This document shows positions 40,787 through 49,980 of a DNA stretch of 64,000 nt, in pieces. The position numbers were made by a program, and so were the translations under genes. Within the stretch, counting starts at the first letter, position 1; every line of letters begins with the position of its first letter. A model generated the notes under the pieces. That model saw only the letters and a list, made by a program, of their open reading frames with translations, made no database searches and was not told the DNA's origin. The DNA comes from Pustulibacterium marinum (lineage in GTDB: Bacteria > Bacteroidota > Bacteroidia > Flavobacteriales > Flavobacteriaceae): NCBI RefSeq assembly GCF_900116665.1, contig NZ_FPBK01000012.1, forward strand, positions 62,001 to 126,000, written 5' to 3'.

Positions 40787-41812
40787 ATGAAAGATATTGA
40801 AAAACAATTACTTAAAGATTTTCAAGGAGAACGAAAGTTTCTTTTAAAGAAGCGTATTTTTTCTTCTGTGGAAAGCTACAAGCGCAAAAAACGATTGAAA
40901 AGATTTTCTTGGGCAGCATCGTTCGTGCTTGCTTTGGGAATTGGAGGCTATGTATTCTATTCACAAGAACAAGCGTTTGATAACGAGATTTACGTAGATG
41001 CATTGGAAAATGTAAAAGTAGATACTACGAAGAACGTAAGTTTGGTGCTTGCAGATCAAACGTTGAGCGTTGCAGAGAAAGATTCTGTAATTTCTTATAC
41101 AGGAAAGAACAATGAAATATTGGTAGGAGATTCCAAAGTAAAAGAAGATAAAGTAGCGCTGAATACGCTGGTAGTACCTTATGGAAGAAGAACCAAATTA
41201 CAGCTGATAGATGGAACCAATGTTTGGCTTAATGCAGGTTCTCGGTTGGTATACCCTTCTGTATTCAAAGGAAAGAAAAGAATTGTTTATTTAGAAGGGG
41301 AAGCAGCGTTTGATGTAGCGCATGATAAAGAACATCCTTTTATAGTCATGGCAAAAGACCAGGAAATAGAAGTCTTAGGAACTGTTTTTAATGTGAGTAG
41401 TTATAAAGATGAGCCGTTTATAAAAACAGCTTTGAAAAGTGGAAGTGTAAAGATCAGCTATCAAGCTGGTGATTATATAAGTCATAAAGAATCGGTTACC
41501 ATTAAACCTGGAGAAATAGCAAGCTACAGCAGGTCTGAAGCTAGTATGAACACAGCGAAAGGAAATGTAGACAATCACTTTTTATGGAGAGATGGTTTGA
41601 TTGTTTTCAAGAATGATGAATTTGAGTATATAGTCACCAGACTGTCACGCTATTACAATGTACCTGTGAAGTTGCAAAATACAGCAAGAGAACACCAAAC
41701 GTTTTCGGGATATTTAGACTTGAAAAATACAGTAGAAGAGGTGTTAGATGTTATTAAAGAATCCTCTTCATTTACATACAAAAAAGAAGAAAATGAAATT
41801 CTAATAGAATAA
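40787..41812 (+). CDS. FecR-type anti-sigma factor
   Basis: A 341-residue inner-membrane protein. The cytoplasmic N-terminus (about 40 residues) binds the sigma factor, one helix (WAASFVLALGIGGYVFYS) crosses the membrane, and the periplasmic FecR domain has VPYGRRTKLQLIDGTNVWLN, YLEGEAAFDVAHDKEHPFIV and LGTVFNVSSY. It ends with a DUF4974 domain (YIVTRLSRYYNVPVKLQ, TFSGYLDLKNTVEEVLDVI). I chose ATG 40787 over GTG 40778. It receives the signal from the STN domain of the downstream SusC. Confidence 0.93.
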   Translation: MKDIEKQLLKDFQGERKFLLKKRIFSSVESYKRKKRLKRFSWAASFVLALGIGGYVFYSQEQAFDNEIYVDALENVKVDTTKNVSLVLADQTLSVAEKDSVISYTGKNNEILVGDSKVKEDKVALNTLVVPYGRRTKLQLIDGTNVWLNAGSRLVYPSVFKGKKRIVYLEGEAAFDVAHDKEHPFIVMAKDQEIEVLGTVFNVSSYKDEPFIKTALKSGSVKISYQAGDYISHKESVTIKPGEIASYSRSEASMNTAKGNVDNHFLWRDGLIVFKNDEFEYIVTRLSRYYNVPVKLQNTAREHQTFSGYLDLKNTVEEVLDVIKESSSFTYKKEENEILIE

Positions 41813-41879
41813 AGTAATCAATTAACCAATTAAAATGTCAAACTATCTGCCTATGAAGCAAGGATTATCATCATAAAAA

Positions 41880-41910
41880 AACCGAAAGATGTTGGCCGCA
41901 TCCTTCGGTG
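41880..41910. other. Stem-loop between FecR and SusC
   Basis: ACCGAAAGATG pairs with CATCCTTCGGT (10 of 11 positions) around TTGGCCG. It has no T run on the plus strand, so it is not a plus-strand terminator. It could be a processing site or attenuator in the sigma/fecR-susC transcript. Confidence 0.6.
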
Positions 41911-41965
41911 TAAGATTATTAATACTACAGCAAATAAGTAATACTAATTAACAATTCACGAATTT

Positions 41966-44900
41966 ATGAATAAATATCATATTAGTTTCCCTATTGGGGA
42001 ACAAAAACTTGATGTCAAAAAATATGTCATAGTTTTTATGAGAGTATTTTTACTTTTAATTACCATTGGACTCGGTTCAGTATTTGGAAATAATTCGTAC
42101 GCACAGAAATTAAACATTGATGTGAATGAAGTTTCTATTACTGACTTTTTTGAAGAAATTCAAAAAAATAGCGAATACGTTTTCTTTTATAAAGATGATG
42201 TACTCGACACTTCGTATACAGTATCGCTCAAAGCAGAAGATGCTACTATAGAATCAGTTTTAACGCAAGCTTTTAAAGCGTTACCGCTTAGCTATGCCGT
42301 AAAGGGCAGACAAATAGTGGTAAAACGCAAGGAAGCTGTAGCTACAGCTATGAAGGTAACCAAACAAGGAGTTTTAGTTTCTGGTTTGGTAACTTCAGAA
42401 TCAGATGGCATGCCGCTTATGGGAGCCACCGTTATGGAAAAGGGAACTACCAACGGAACTACCACAGATTTTGATGGAAACTATAGCATTGCTGTTTCCA
42501 GTGAAGATGCGGTTTTGGTCATCACCTTTATGGGATTTGTAAAACAAGAAATCACTGTAGGAGATCAAACCGAAATAAACGTAGTACTAAAAGAAGATTT
42601 TTCACAATTAGACGATGTAGTAGTTGTGGGGTATGGTACACAGAAAAAAGAAGATGTTACCGGAGCTGTAAGTGAGGTGAAATCTGAAGATATTGTGCGT
42701 ACAGCTTCTACAACAACAGCCGGAGCTTTGGCTGGTAAAGTACAAGGGGTTACCATTAGAGCAAAAGATGCACGTCCAGGGCGTGGTGCTTCCGTAGAAA
42801 TTCGTAACATGGGAAATCCGTTGTTTGTCATTGATGGAGTAGCCTATGGCGGACAAACCGGAAATGACTGGGTACAATCCTCCAACGTTAGCGGAAATGA
42901 TATTTTCAATTCTTTGAATATGGAGGATATTGAAAGTATTACTATCTTGAAAGATGCGTCTGCTGCGGTTTATGGTATGCGTGCAGCCAATGGAGTAGTA
43001 TTGGTAACTACCAAAAAAGGTAGTAAAAATAAAGATGCGCGTGTAAATGTAAATGGTTACTACGGATGGCAAAACTTAACACGTTTTCCAGATTTAGCAA
43101 ATGCAGCACAGTATACAAGAGGTTTGGTAGAAGCCGCTCAAAATGAAGGCCGTGATCCTAACGAAGTATTTACACCAGAAGAGTTAGCCAAGTGGCAAGC
43201 GGGTACAGAACCGGGCTATCAAGGATATGATTATTATGATCTTACCATGCGTAAGAACATTCCACAATACCATATCAACGCTAATGTAACCGGAGGAACA
43301 GAGCGTGTAAGCTACTACATGTCTGTAGCCAATACAACACAAGAGGCATTAATTGAAGATTTTAAATACGGAAGAACAAATCTTCAGGTAAATTTGGAAT
43401 CTAATGTTACTGAAAACTTTAGCCTAGGAACACAAATTAGTGCTAGAGAAGAAAAAACAGAAGATGTTGGGTTACCAGGTGGTGACGGATATTTTGCAGC
43501 AATTTTAGGAATGTTCAGTAATATTCCTACAGTAGGGCCATATGCCAATGATAATCCAGAGTATATAAACCATACCAGAGACTATTCACGAAACCCGGCA
43601 TTGTTCAAAAGAGATATTGCTGGTTACAAAGATAATTTAACGCGAAATGCAAACGTAAACTTGTATGCAAAATATAAGTTTGATTTTGGCTTAAACGTAA
43701 AGGGTACAGCTTCTTACAATTATACCAATGGAAAGTTTGATGGTTTTCAATATAGATATGACGTGTATACCTATAGAGGAGATGACGTGTATGAAAGAAC
43801 CGGCGGTGTAGACGGTGGTTGGAGATATCAAACAGAAAGAGAAGTATTGGCTCGTTTCTATCAATTACAATTTGACTATTCTAAAGATTTTGGAGATCAC
43901 TCCATAGCAGTGGTAGCTGCGTATGAGCGTTCAGATTATGAGAAGGATTATTTATCAGTAGGAACCAATCCATCTAACGATTATTTACCATTGTTAGAAT
44001 ATGATAAAATGAATTCATTTAGTGATTGGTGGGATTACGAAGCACGTGTAGGATATATTGGAAAAGTAAACTATAACTACAAGAAAAAGTACTTAGTAGA
44101 ATTATTAGGAAGATATGATGGTTCTTATCTATACCCTCCGGGACACCGTTACGGATTTTTCCCTGGTGCTTCACTAGGTTGGAAGGTTTCAGAAGAGCCA
44201 TTCTTTGAAAAACTAACCGGTGTTATCAATAGTTTTAAATTTAGAACTTCCGTAGGGCAAACTGGTATGGAACAAGGTATAGGTATGTTTGATTATTTAC
44301 CGGGCTATACTTGGAATAGTGGAGGAGCAGTTTTAGACGGTACGTATGTAACAGGTATGCAACCGAGAGGTTTACCGGTAACCAACTTGTCTTGGGTTAA
44401 GAACACCAACGCAAACATAGGTATAGATGTAGCCATGTTTGATAGTAAATTAACAGCAACTACCGATGTTTTCTGGATCAGAAGAACCGGTATTCCTGGG
44501 CAACGCTATGATGTACTATTACCTAGTGAGGTTGGATATTCTTTACCAAACGAAAACTTAGGTAAAAATGGATACAATGGGGTAGAAGGAATTTTAACCT
44601 ATAAAGATTTTGTAGGTGACCTTAGCTATAGCGTGAGTGGAAACTTTACATTTTCTAGATTTAGAAACATAGAGTCTTATAAGCCTCGTTTTGGTAATTC
44701 GTATGACGAATACCGCAATTCAGCTGAAAACAGATACGGAGGTATTTGGTGGGGATATCAAGTTGTAGGTCGTTTCGAAAGTCAGGAAGAGATAGATAAC
44801 TATGGTATAAATAATGATGGACAGAACAATACTACTCAATTACCGGGTGACTTTATTTACAAAGATGTAAACGGTGACGGTGTCATCAACTATTTAGATG

Positions 44901-45436
44901 AAAGACCAATAGGATACCCAACAGGGTGGTCGCCAATGATGTCTTTTGGTGGTAACATCAATTTAAACTTTAAAGGATTTGATTTAAATGTAGATTTCTC
45001 TGGAGGAGCAATGCAGTCTTGGTTTCAGGATTACGAGCTTAGAAATGCATTTCACGCAGGAGGAAATTCACCAGCATACTTGTTAACAGATCGTTGGCAC
45101 AGAGCAGATCCGTATGATCCAAATAGTGAGTGGATTCCAGGAAAATATCCAGCTATAAGAAACGGAAATTCGGGTCCTAATGCACGTAATAGCGATTTTT
45201 GGCTACACAATGTTCGTTTTCTTCGTATTAGAAATTTGGAAGTTGGGTATACCATTCCAACAACCTTCACAGAGAAAATCAACATTCAAAAAGTTCGTGT
45301 GTATCTAAGCGGATCTAACTTGGTTTCCTTTGATAATGTAAAAGATTATCAAATTGATCCAGAGATAGAAGCAAGAGCGGCAGTTGTATACCCAACGCAG
45401 CGTACCATTTTAGCCGGATTTAACTTAACCTTTTAA
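41966..45436 (+). CDS. SusC/RagA family TonB-dependent transporter with STN signalling domain
   Basis: A 1156-residue outer-membrane transporter. After the signal region (VFLLLITIGLGSVFGNNSYAQ) come an STN domain (about residues 50-120: VSITDFFEEIQKNSEYVFFY), a carboxypeptidase-regulatory-like domain (about 130-215: VSGLVTSESDGMPLMGATV), a TonB box region (DDVVVVGYGTQKKEDVTG), the plug with GALAGKVQGVTIR and AAVYGMRAANGVVLVTTKKG, and a 22-strand barrel ending NLTF. STN domains talk to FecR, which fits the upstream pair. It imports oligosaccharides with the SusD partner. Confidence 0.96.
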   Translation: MNKYHISFPIGEQKLDVKKYVIVFMRVFLLLITIGLGSVFGNNSYAQKLNIDVNEVSITDFFEEIQKNSEYVFFYKDDVLDTSYTVSLKAEDATIESVLTQAFKALPLSYAVKGRQIVVKRKEAVATAMKVTKQGVLVSGLVTSESDGMPLMGATVMEKGTTNGTTTDFDGNYSIAVSSEDAVLVITFMGFVKQEITVGDQTEINVVLKEDFSQLDDVVVVGYGTQKKEDVTGAVSEVKSEDIVRTASTTTAGALAGKVQGVTIRAKDARPGRGASVEIRNMGNPLFVIDGVAYGGQTGNDWVQSSNVSGNDIFNSLNMEDIESITILKDASAAVYGMRAANGVVLVTTKKGSKNKDARVNVNGYYGWQNLTRFPDLANAAQYTRGLVEAAQNEGRDPNEVFTPEELAKWQAGTEPGYQGYDYYDLTMRKNIPQYHINANVTGGTERVSYYMSVANTTQEALIEDFKYGRTNLQVNLESNVTENFSLGTQISAREEKTEDVGLPGGDGYFAAILGMFSNIPTVGPYANDNPEYINHTRDYSRNPALFKRDIAGYKDNLTRNANVNLYAKYKFDFGLNVKGTASYNYTNGKFDGFQYRYDVYTYRGDDVYERTGGVDGGWRYQTEREVLARFYQLQFDYSKDFGDHSIAVVAAYERSDYEKDYLSVGTNPSNDYLPLLEYDKMNSFSDWWDYEARVGYIGKVNYNYKKKYLVELLGRYDGSYLYPPGHRYGFFPGASLGWKVSEEPFFEKLTGVINSFKFRTSVGQTGMEQGIGMFDYLPGYTWNSGGAVLDGTYVTGMQPRGLPVTNLSWVKNTNANIGIDVAMFDSKLTATTDVFWIRRTGIPGQRYDVLLPSEVGYSLPNENLGKNGYNGVEGILTYKDFVGDLSYSVSGNFTFSRFRNIESYKPRFGNSYDEYRNSAENRYGGIWWGYQVVGRFESQEEIDNYGINNDGQNNTTQLPGDFIYKDVNGDGVINYLDERPIGYPTGWSPMMSFGGNINLNFKGFDLNVDFSGGAMQSWFQDYELRNAFHAGGNSPAYLLTDRWHRADPYDPNSEWIPGKYPAIRNGNSGPNARNSDFWLHNVRFLRIRNLEVGYTIPTTFTEKINIQKVRVYLSGSNLVSFDNVKDYQIDPEIEARAAVVYPTQRTILAGFNLTF

Positions 45437-45448
45437 TCAAAACAAGCA

Positions 45449-47308
45449 ATGAAGAAACTAGTTATATCAGCAGCATTAGTAATAGCATTCTTTACATTTT
45501 CATGTAATGATGAAGAATGGCTAGAGAGAGATCCACAAAACATTATTTCAGACGAACAATTATGGAATGATCCTGCCCTTATAAATTCATTAATGGCAAA
45601 CTATTATAATAGATTACCCACATTACTAGGGGTTTTCAATACTGGTGGGATGACAGAGACAGACGAGGCCATGTGGTCTGGTCACTGGGATTCCAATTGG
45701 CATAATAACTTTGAATACGGAGATAATTATGGTAGTTATTGGGATTACGGGTTTATTAGAGATATCAACCTTGCTTTGGATAATATAGACCAGTATAGTA
45801 CCGATATTTCAGAAGAACAAAAAGCCTTGTATCAATCAGAATTAAGATTCATTAGAGCCTTTGTATATTTTGAATTGGTAAAACGTATGGGAGGTGTTCC
45901 GTTGGTTACAGAACAATTAATTTATGACTATAGTGGAGACCCTTCAAACCTTCAAATTCCTAGATCTAAAGAATATGAGGTGTATGATTTTATTTATGAT
46001 GAGTTGGAGGCTATTAAAGGAAGTCTTGCAGCCAACAACGCTAGTAAAACAAGAGCCAATACCTATGTAGCACTTGCATTGGAGAGTAGAGCTATGTTGT
46101 ATGCCGGGTCTTTAGCAAAGTATAACAATTTAATGTCAGCCTCTATTTCCCTACCGGGAGAAGAGGTAGGTATCCCTGCAGATATGGCAGATGGGTATTA
46201 TACCAAATCACTGGCCGCTTCGCAAGAAATAATCAATAGTGGAGCCTATGCTTTGTATGACTTAAACCCTGATAAGGCTACTAACTTTTATGAAATGCTT
46301 ATAGAAAAAAGTAGCTCTGAGGTTATTTTTGCGAAAGATTATGAATTGAGCTTAAAAACACACTCATTTACCTACGAGAATATCCCTAGAACATTATCAG
46401 AAGATAATGAAAAGCAATGTATGATATCTCCATCGTTAAGTTTGGTAGAAAGTTTTGAATACCTTGACGGGTCAGAAGGAACGCTACAAACAATGGATAG
46501 TGACGGGAACTATATTGTTTATGATGAAATAGATGATATTTTTGATAATAAAGATCCAAGATTAGCAGGAACCGTATTGTATGGTGGTTCTAGTTTCAAA
46601 GGAGCGCCATTAAGTATTTTAGCCGGAGTTGCAGATTGGAACGAGGATACTCAAAGCTATGATTTTCTTACCTCACCAAATTTAGGAGGCAACTATGAAA
46701 CAGATGCTGGTGGAGATGGAGGTTTAATGACCGGTTTTGATGGCCCAAAAGACAATACTCAGAATGTGAGTAATACAGGATTCTATCTTAGAAAATTTGT
46801 GAGTGAAGGTCCTGGTGCTAGTATTAGAGGAGTTTTAGCAGATAATTGGTGGCCTTGGTTTAGAGCAGGTGAAATCTATTTAAATGCTACAGAAGCTGCT
46901 TATGAATTGGGGCAAGAAGGTATTGCTTTAGAATATATCAATGCTGTAAGAGAACGTGCAGGATTTGAAGCAAATAGCTTAACAAGTCTTAGTAATGATA
47001 TTATTAGACATGAACGTCGCGTAGAATTGGCTTTTGAAGATCATAGATATTTCGATTTAAAAAGATGGAGAGTTGCTCACGAAATTTGGAATGGTGATCA
47101 AAACGATGACAATGCTATGGTAAGAGGTATTTACCCATACCGTATTGTACGCCCAGGACATCCTGATAATAATAAATATATCTATAGAAGAATTGAACCA
47201 ACACGTTTTATGAGAGCAAGATTCTTCCGTTTTGCGAATTACTATTCGTTGATAGATCAGGGAATCTTAAATAACAATCCGTTATTGGTTAAAAATCCAT
47301 TCCATTAA
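45449..47308 (+). CDS. RagB/SusD family surface glycan-binding lipoprotein
   Basis: A 619-residue lipoprotein (signal ending FTFSC, then NDEEWLERDPQNIISDEQLW). It has the TPR-like SusD core: QLWNDPALINSLMANYYNRL near the start, YQSELRFIRAFVYFELVKRM in the middle, and the C-terminal RHERRVELAFEDHRYFDLKR motif typical of SusD proteins. It starts 12 bases after SusC. It forms the lid of the SusC transporter and captures the substrate glycan. Confidence 0.95.
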   Translation: MKKLVISAALVIAFFTFSCNDEEWLERDPQNIISDEQLWNDPALINSLMANYYNRLPTLLGVFNTGGMTETDEAMWSGHWDSNWHNNFEYGDNYGSYWDYGFIRDINLALDNIDQYSTDISEEQKALYQSELRFIRAFVYFELVKRMGGVPLVTEQLIYDYSGDPSNLQIPRSKEYEVYDFIYDELEAIKGSLAANNASKTRANTYVALALESRAMLYAGSLAKYNNLMSASISLPGEEVGIPADMADGYYTKSLAASQEIINSGAYALYDLNPDKATNFYEMLIEKSSSEVIFAKDYELSLKTHSFTYENIPRTLSEDNEKQCMISPSLSLVESFEYLDGSEGTLQTMDSDGNYIVYDEIDDIFDNKDPRLAGTVLYGGSSFKGAPLSILAGVADWNEDTQSYDFLTSPNLGGNYETDAGGDGGLMTGFDGPKDNTQNVSNTGFYLRKFVSEGPGASIRGVLADNWWPWFRAGEIYLNATEAAYELGQEGIALEYINAVRERAGFEANSLTSLSNDIIRHERRVELAFEDHRYFDLKRWRVAHEIWNGDQNDDNAMVRGIYPYRIVRPGHPDNNKYIYRRIEPTRFMRARFFRFANYYSLIDQGILNNNPLLVKNPFH

Positions 47309-47328
47309 TCCATTAAAATGTAATAGAT

Positions 47329-48006
47329 ATGAAAATTAGAAACTTATATATAGTAGGGTTGTTGGCAGGTTTACTGTTCACCAGCTGTGAAAATTACGAT
47401 AATTTTGATGAACCCAATGCAATGCTTTCCGGTAGAGTAGTGTATGAAGGCGAAGCAGTTGGAGTACGTAACAATGGAGCTAGGTTTGAACTTTGGCAAG
47501 ATGGTTATGAACTCAATAAAAGTATTGAAGTGTATATAGCACAAGATGGTACCTATTCAGCATCGTTATTCAATGGAGAATATAAAATGGTAAGAATAGC
47601 CGGAGCTCCATGGGAAGCAGCGTTGCAAGATACGTTGGTCATCAATGTAAATGGCGGAACCACGTATGATGTACCTGTAACGCCATACTTTACTATAGAA
47701 AATGCATCTTTTGAAAATCAAGGTACTACTATAAATACTTCTTTTACCGTGAATCAAGTGGTTGAAGAAACCGGATTACAATCTGTAAATGTTTATTTTG
47801 GAACCAAGTACCTTACAGATAGTAATTATAATGCCTCAGTATATCACGTGGACCTGGAAACTGTTACTCCAGGAACTGCAAATTCTATAGCTATTGATGT
47901 ACCGGAAAATCTGTCAGACAGAGAATATGTATTCATGAGAATAGGCGTGAGATCTAATTCTTCCAATGAATACTATTACACACCGGTTGAAAAGATATAC
48001 TTATAA
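47329..48006 (+). CDS. DUF3823 surface lipoprotein
   Basis: A 225-residue lipoprotein (signal ending LLFTSC, ENYDNFDEPNAMLSGRVVYE). DUF3823 proteins have two beta-sandwich domains, follow SusD in many PULs, and probably bind the glycan. Motifs seen: RFELWQDGYELNKSIEVYIA, DGTYSASLFNGEYKMVRIAG and the C-terminal YVFMRIGVRSNSSNEYYYTP. It is 20 bases after SusD. Confidence 0.9.
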   Translation: MKIRNLYIVGLLAGLLFTSCENYDNFDEPNAMLSGRVVYEGEAVGVRNNGARFELWQDGYELNKSIEVYIAQDGTYSASLFNGEYKMVRIAGAPWEAALQDTLVINVNGGTTYDVPVTPYFTIENASFENQGTTINTSFTVNQVVEETGLQSVNVYFGTKYLTDSNYNASVYHVDLETVTPGTANSIAIDVPENLSDREYVFMRIGVRSNSSNEYYYTPVEKIYL

Positions 48007-48139
48007 ATTCGGATAGAGCGATCTATTAATAAATGTGTTTTTTACGTAAACCTGTTTGCAGGAATATTATTCCTGCATCAGGTTTAATTTTTTTAAATTA
48101 GCACAAAGTCAATTTAACAAACAGCTAAACAACAAAACA

Positions 48140-49534
48140 ATGAAAAGAAACATGCTAACCGGTTTAGGAGTATTGTTGCTTGTTTTTGCCTCTTGTAAAG
48201 AAGAGAAAAAAGAAGCAAAAATGCTGAAACAACAAGAACAAACCGAAGTAAAAACAACCAATTTCACCCAATGGGCAGAAACGCCTCCTATGGGGTGGAA
48301 TAGTTGGGATTGTTACGGACCCACAGTAACAGAGAAAGAGGTGAAAGCCAATACCGATTATATGGCAGAAAACCTGAAGTCATTTGGGTGGGAATACGTG
48401 GTTGTGGATATCCGTTGGTTTGTAGAAAATACCAAAGCATCTGGTTACAATCAAACCGATCCTATTTATGTAATGGACGAATATGGCCGCTATCAACCGG
48501 CTACCAACAAGTTTCCTTCTGCAAAAGATGGGCAAGGGTTTAAGCCACTAGCAGATTATGTACATAGCAAAGGTTTAAAATTTGGAATCCATATTATGCG
48601 TGGTATTCCTGTAGAAGCTGTAAACAAAAAACTACTGATCAAAGGAACCGAAGGCATTACAGCAGACCAAATTTACTCTCCGGAAGAGCAGTGTAAATGG
48701 TTAACAGATAATTATACGGTTGTAGCCGATAAACCGGGAGCTCAGGAATATTACAATTCTATTATGGAGTTGTATGCTTCGTGGGGTGTAGATTTTATTA
48801 AGATCGATGACCTTTCGGCACCAATTTATCATCAAGGAGAAATTGATTTGATACGTAATGCGATTGATCAAACAGGAAGAGAAATTGTGTTAAGTACATC
48901 TCCGGGAGAAACGCCTGTTGATGCTGCAGCACATGTAGACAGTCATGCAAACATGTGGAGAATGGTGAATGATGTTTGGGACGAATGGTGGCACATGAAA
49001 CATCTAATTAAAACTTCTGAAGATTGGTATCCATACATTGGTGATGGCACTTGGCCAGATTGTGATATGATTCCTTTAGGTAGAATCTCTATTCGTGGGG
49101 AAAGAGGAGAAGATCGCATGACGCGTCTTACAAAGGAAGAGCAATACAGTTTAATGTCCTTTTTCACCATATTCAAATCTCCATTATTCTTTGGAGGAGA
49201 TTTACCAAGTAATGATGAGTTTACATTATCACTACTAACCAATAAGGACGTTTTGGAAATGCATGAAAAAGCAACTAATGTAAAACAAGTATTTCAAACT
49301 GAAGATGAACTTGCTGTAACTTCTAAAAATCCAGAAACTGGCGCAACCTATGTTGCTCTATTTAATTTAGGAGATAAGGAAGTAAAAACGGTTTCAGTAA
49401 CATTGGAACAATTAGGTCTTTCAGAAGAATTAAAAGCAACCAACCTATGGTCTGGAGAAGCTTTTGAATATTCAGGAAAAACTGTGGAAGCTTCTTTGAA
49501 ACCACATGAATCAATACTACTAAAACTACAGTAA
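48140..49534 (+). CDS. Glycoside hydrolase family 27 (alpha-galactosidase-like) lipoprotein
   Basis: A 464-residue lipoprotein (MLTGLGVLLLVFASC). The GH27 opening PPMGWNSWDCYGP is at about residue 50, the nucleophile region GVDFIKIDDLS near residue 220 (Asp in KIDD), and the acid/base region ANMWRMVNDVWDEW near 270. A C-terminal beta-domain follows. It removes alpha-linked galactose (or arabinopyranose) from side chains. The frame extends to 48056, but ATG 48140 directly precedes the lipoprotein signal. The distance of 134 bases from DUF3823 suggests co-transcription. Confidence 0.9.
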   Translation: MKRNMLTGLGVLLLVFASCKEEKKEAKMLKQQEQTEVKTTNFTQWAETPPMGWNSWDCYGPTVTEKEVKANTDYMAENLKSFGWEYVVVDIRWFVENTKASGYNQTDPIYVMDEYGRYQPATNKFPSAKDGQGFKPLADYVHSKGLKFGIHIMRGIPVEAVNKKLLIKGTEGITADQIYSPEEQCKWLTDNYTVVADKPGAQEYYNSIMELYASWGVDFIKIDDLSAPIYHQGEIDLIRNAIDQTGREIVLSTSPGETPVDAAAHVDSHANMWRMVNDVWDEWWHMKHLIKTSEDWYPYIGDGTWPDCDMIPLGRISIRGERGEDRMTRLTKEEQYSLMSFFTIFKSPLFFGGDLPSNDEFTLSLLTNKDVLEMHEKATNVKQVFQTEDELAVTSKNPETGATYVALFNLGDKEVKTVSVTLEQLGLSEELKATNLWSGEAFEYSGKTVEASLKPHESILLKLQ

Positions 49535-49980
49535 AAATTGCCTTTTTAATAGATGAATAATCGGTTGGAATTCCAATCGAAGAATGTATTCATCCAAAAC
49601 CTTCCAATAGTATTTAATGCTGTTGGAAGGTTTTTTTATGACGTTTTACCAGGAACAGTCATGTAGCTGTTGAAAAATAAAATGATAATATGTGGTTTTA
49701 AAAAGCATATTCTTATGAAAAATATAAAATAAAGTATTTAAAATTATAAAAAAAGTATGCTTCATTTTGAAACATAAATAAAATGATGTAATATTGCTTC
49801 GGATATAAGCAATAAGTGTGTTCTTTTCAAAATACTGTGCATGGATTTACTAAAAGGTTATCGCTGCGATTTTCGGGTTATATCGCAAATCTTTTATAAG
49901 TACGGTGATGAAACTACCTCCTTATTGTTGTGATGCGTTTAAAAAGGCGTATCAAAAAACAAATGGATAACTAACGAAGC
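49535..49980. other. 446-base region between GH27 and the second receptor gene
   Basis: It holds a strong terminator at 49597-49637, then AT-rich DNA that should carry the promoter for the second half of the PUL. No gene or repeat found. Confidence 0.5.
49597..49637 (+). terminator. Rho-independent terminator after GH27
   Basis: AAACCTTCCAATAG / CTGTTGGAAGGTTT stem with a nine-base loop and a T run of seven. Confidence 0.9.
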
